Of a stretch of DNA of 64,000 bases, positions 63,390-64,000 are shown in pieces. The notes beneath the pieces are model-generated. The model was given only the letters and a program-made list of their open reading frames with translations. It ran no database searches and was not told the origin of the DNA. Source of the DNA: Apoda limacodes (lineage: Eukaryota > Arthropoda > Insecta > Lepidoptera > Limacodidae); assembly GCA_946406115.1 (NCBI GenBank), contig OX291545.1, positions 7,826,001 through 7,890,000 of the forward strand. Reading direction: 5' to 3'. The position numbers and the translations under genes are program-made. Positions within the stretch are counted from its first letter, which is position 1; every line of letters begins with the position of its first letter.

Positions 63390-64000
63390 CAATACCAGGG
63401 GTATCACTCGCGAATTACCGACCCTTCAGAAATCTAATAACTTCCTTCTTGAAGAACCCCATACTGTAGTCTTTAGGGAAAAACTTGGCAGGGAGCTCAT
63501 TCCACAATCCAAGCGTTCACGGGAGGAAGTTTCTCTGACACCGCACTGTACGCGACCATTTCGGTTTTAAAGTCTAAGAATGAATTAACTGCCGATGGCG
63601 AGCGGTGCGATGGTAGAAAAAAGCCGTGGGCATCAAAAAATTCCTCAGAACACAAAACTATTGTACAAGCGGTAGAACACACACAGGTAGGCAAAGTCTC
63701 TCCTCATACTTAAGGGCTCGATACCGCAAATAGTTTGGAATCGTCGACAATTCTTACAGCCCGTCGTTGAACCGAGTCAAAAGGGCCAAGCTGGTATCCG
63801 GCTGCACCCACCCACTGATGGCAGCAGTTCTCCATATGGGGCCGGACATGCGACTTGTAAAGTAGCAACCTTTGCCCCGACGTGAAGTACTGCTGCGCTC
63901 TGTTGAGTACACAAGTTTTTAGGACGCCCGCTTCACCTTGTCTTGCAGATAATCTCGGAACTGAACATCGCTGGAGATGTCAAGGATCCCAATGCTCTTG
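63390..64000 (-). mobile_element. jockey-type LINE 3' end, running off the right edge
   Basis: It matches 33185-33450, 41120-41640 and 44590-45745: ACCCCATACTGTAGTCTTTA, GACCATTTCGGTTTTAAAGT, CCGTCGTTGAACCGAGTCAA and GCTGGAGATGTCAAGG. The minus-strand frame carries the C-terminal RT tail. It continues beyond the window. Confidence 0.7.

Overview
The window is an AT-rich insect nuclear sequence, most likely from a moth or butterfly. The evidence is intron-rich genes with short exons, many jockey- and RTE-type LINE pieces, tRNA-derived SINEs with a degenerate A box and a GGGTTCGATTCCC-type B box, and several foldback MITEs of the kind common in Lepidoptera. No prokaryotic features, CRISPR arrays or rRNA genes are present.

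Two host genes can be reconstructed exon by exon, both on the minus strand. The first (3000-24394) is the 5' and middle part of an Sp1-4-class transcription factor, the Drosophila Spps type. Eleven phase-compatible exons encode 496 residues: an N-terminal SP box, a polyglutamine tract and long Q-, G-, V- and I-rich activation regions. The three C-terminal zinc fingers must lie beyond the left edge. A second possible first exon sits at 23576-23608, and GC-rich promoter sequence lies around 24180-24960.

The second gene (49606-58858) is FAD-dependent mitochondrial glycerol-3-phosphate dehydrogenase (Gpo1/GPD2). Exons for 690 residues and the stop codon are visible; only the mitochondrial targeting exon or exons are missing. 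Two 99-nt exons (51320-51418 and 50410-50508) encode alternative versions of the same second EF-hand, one with canonical Ca2+ ligands and one degenerate. This looks like a splicing switch in Ca2+ sensing and is the most interesting biology in the window.

From about 25 to 48 kb I find no supportable host gene. The stretch holds a GC-rich islet at 30.1 kb, a foldback element at 28.1-28.8 kb, a perfect 23-bp hairpin at 29.9 kb, and a nest of decayed jockey and RTE LINEs at 33-48 kb. That nest contains a 0.5-kb inverted duplication and a 637-bp MULE-like MITE with 11-bp target duplications. The right end (59-64 kb) holds an RTE 3' end, foldback MITEs, a tRNA-like sequence inside a hairpin, a TIR element with a THAP-like start, a multiply frameshifted coding remnant, and another jockey 3' end.

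All exon borders come from reading GT/AG sites, codon phase and family similarity by eye. TE class names come from remembered family features and were not checked by a search.
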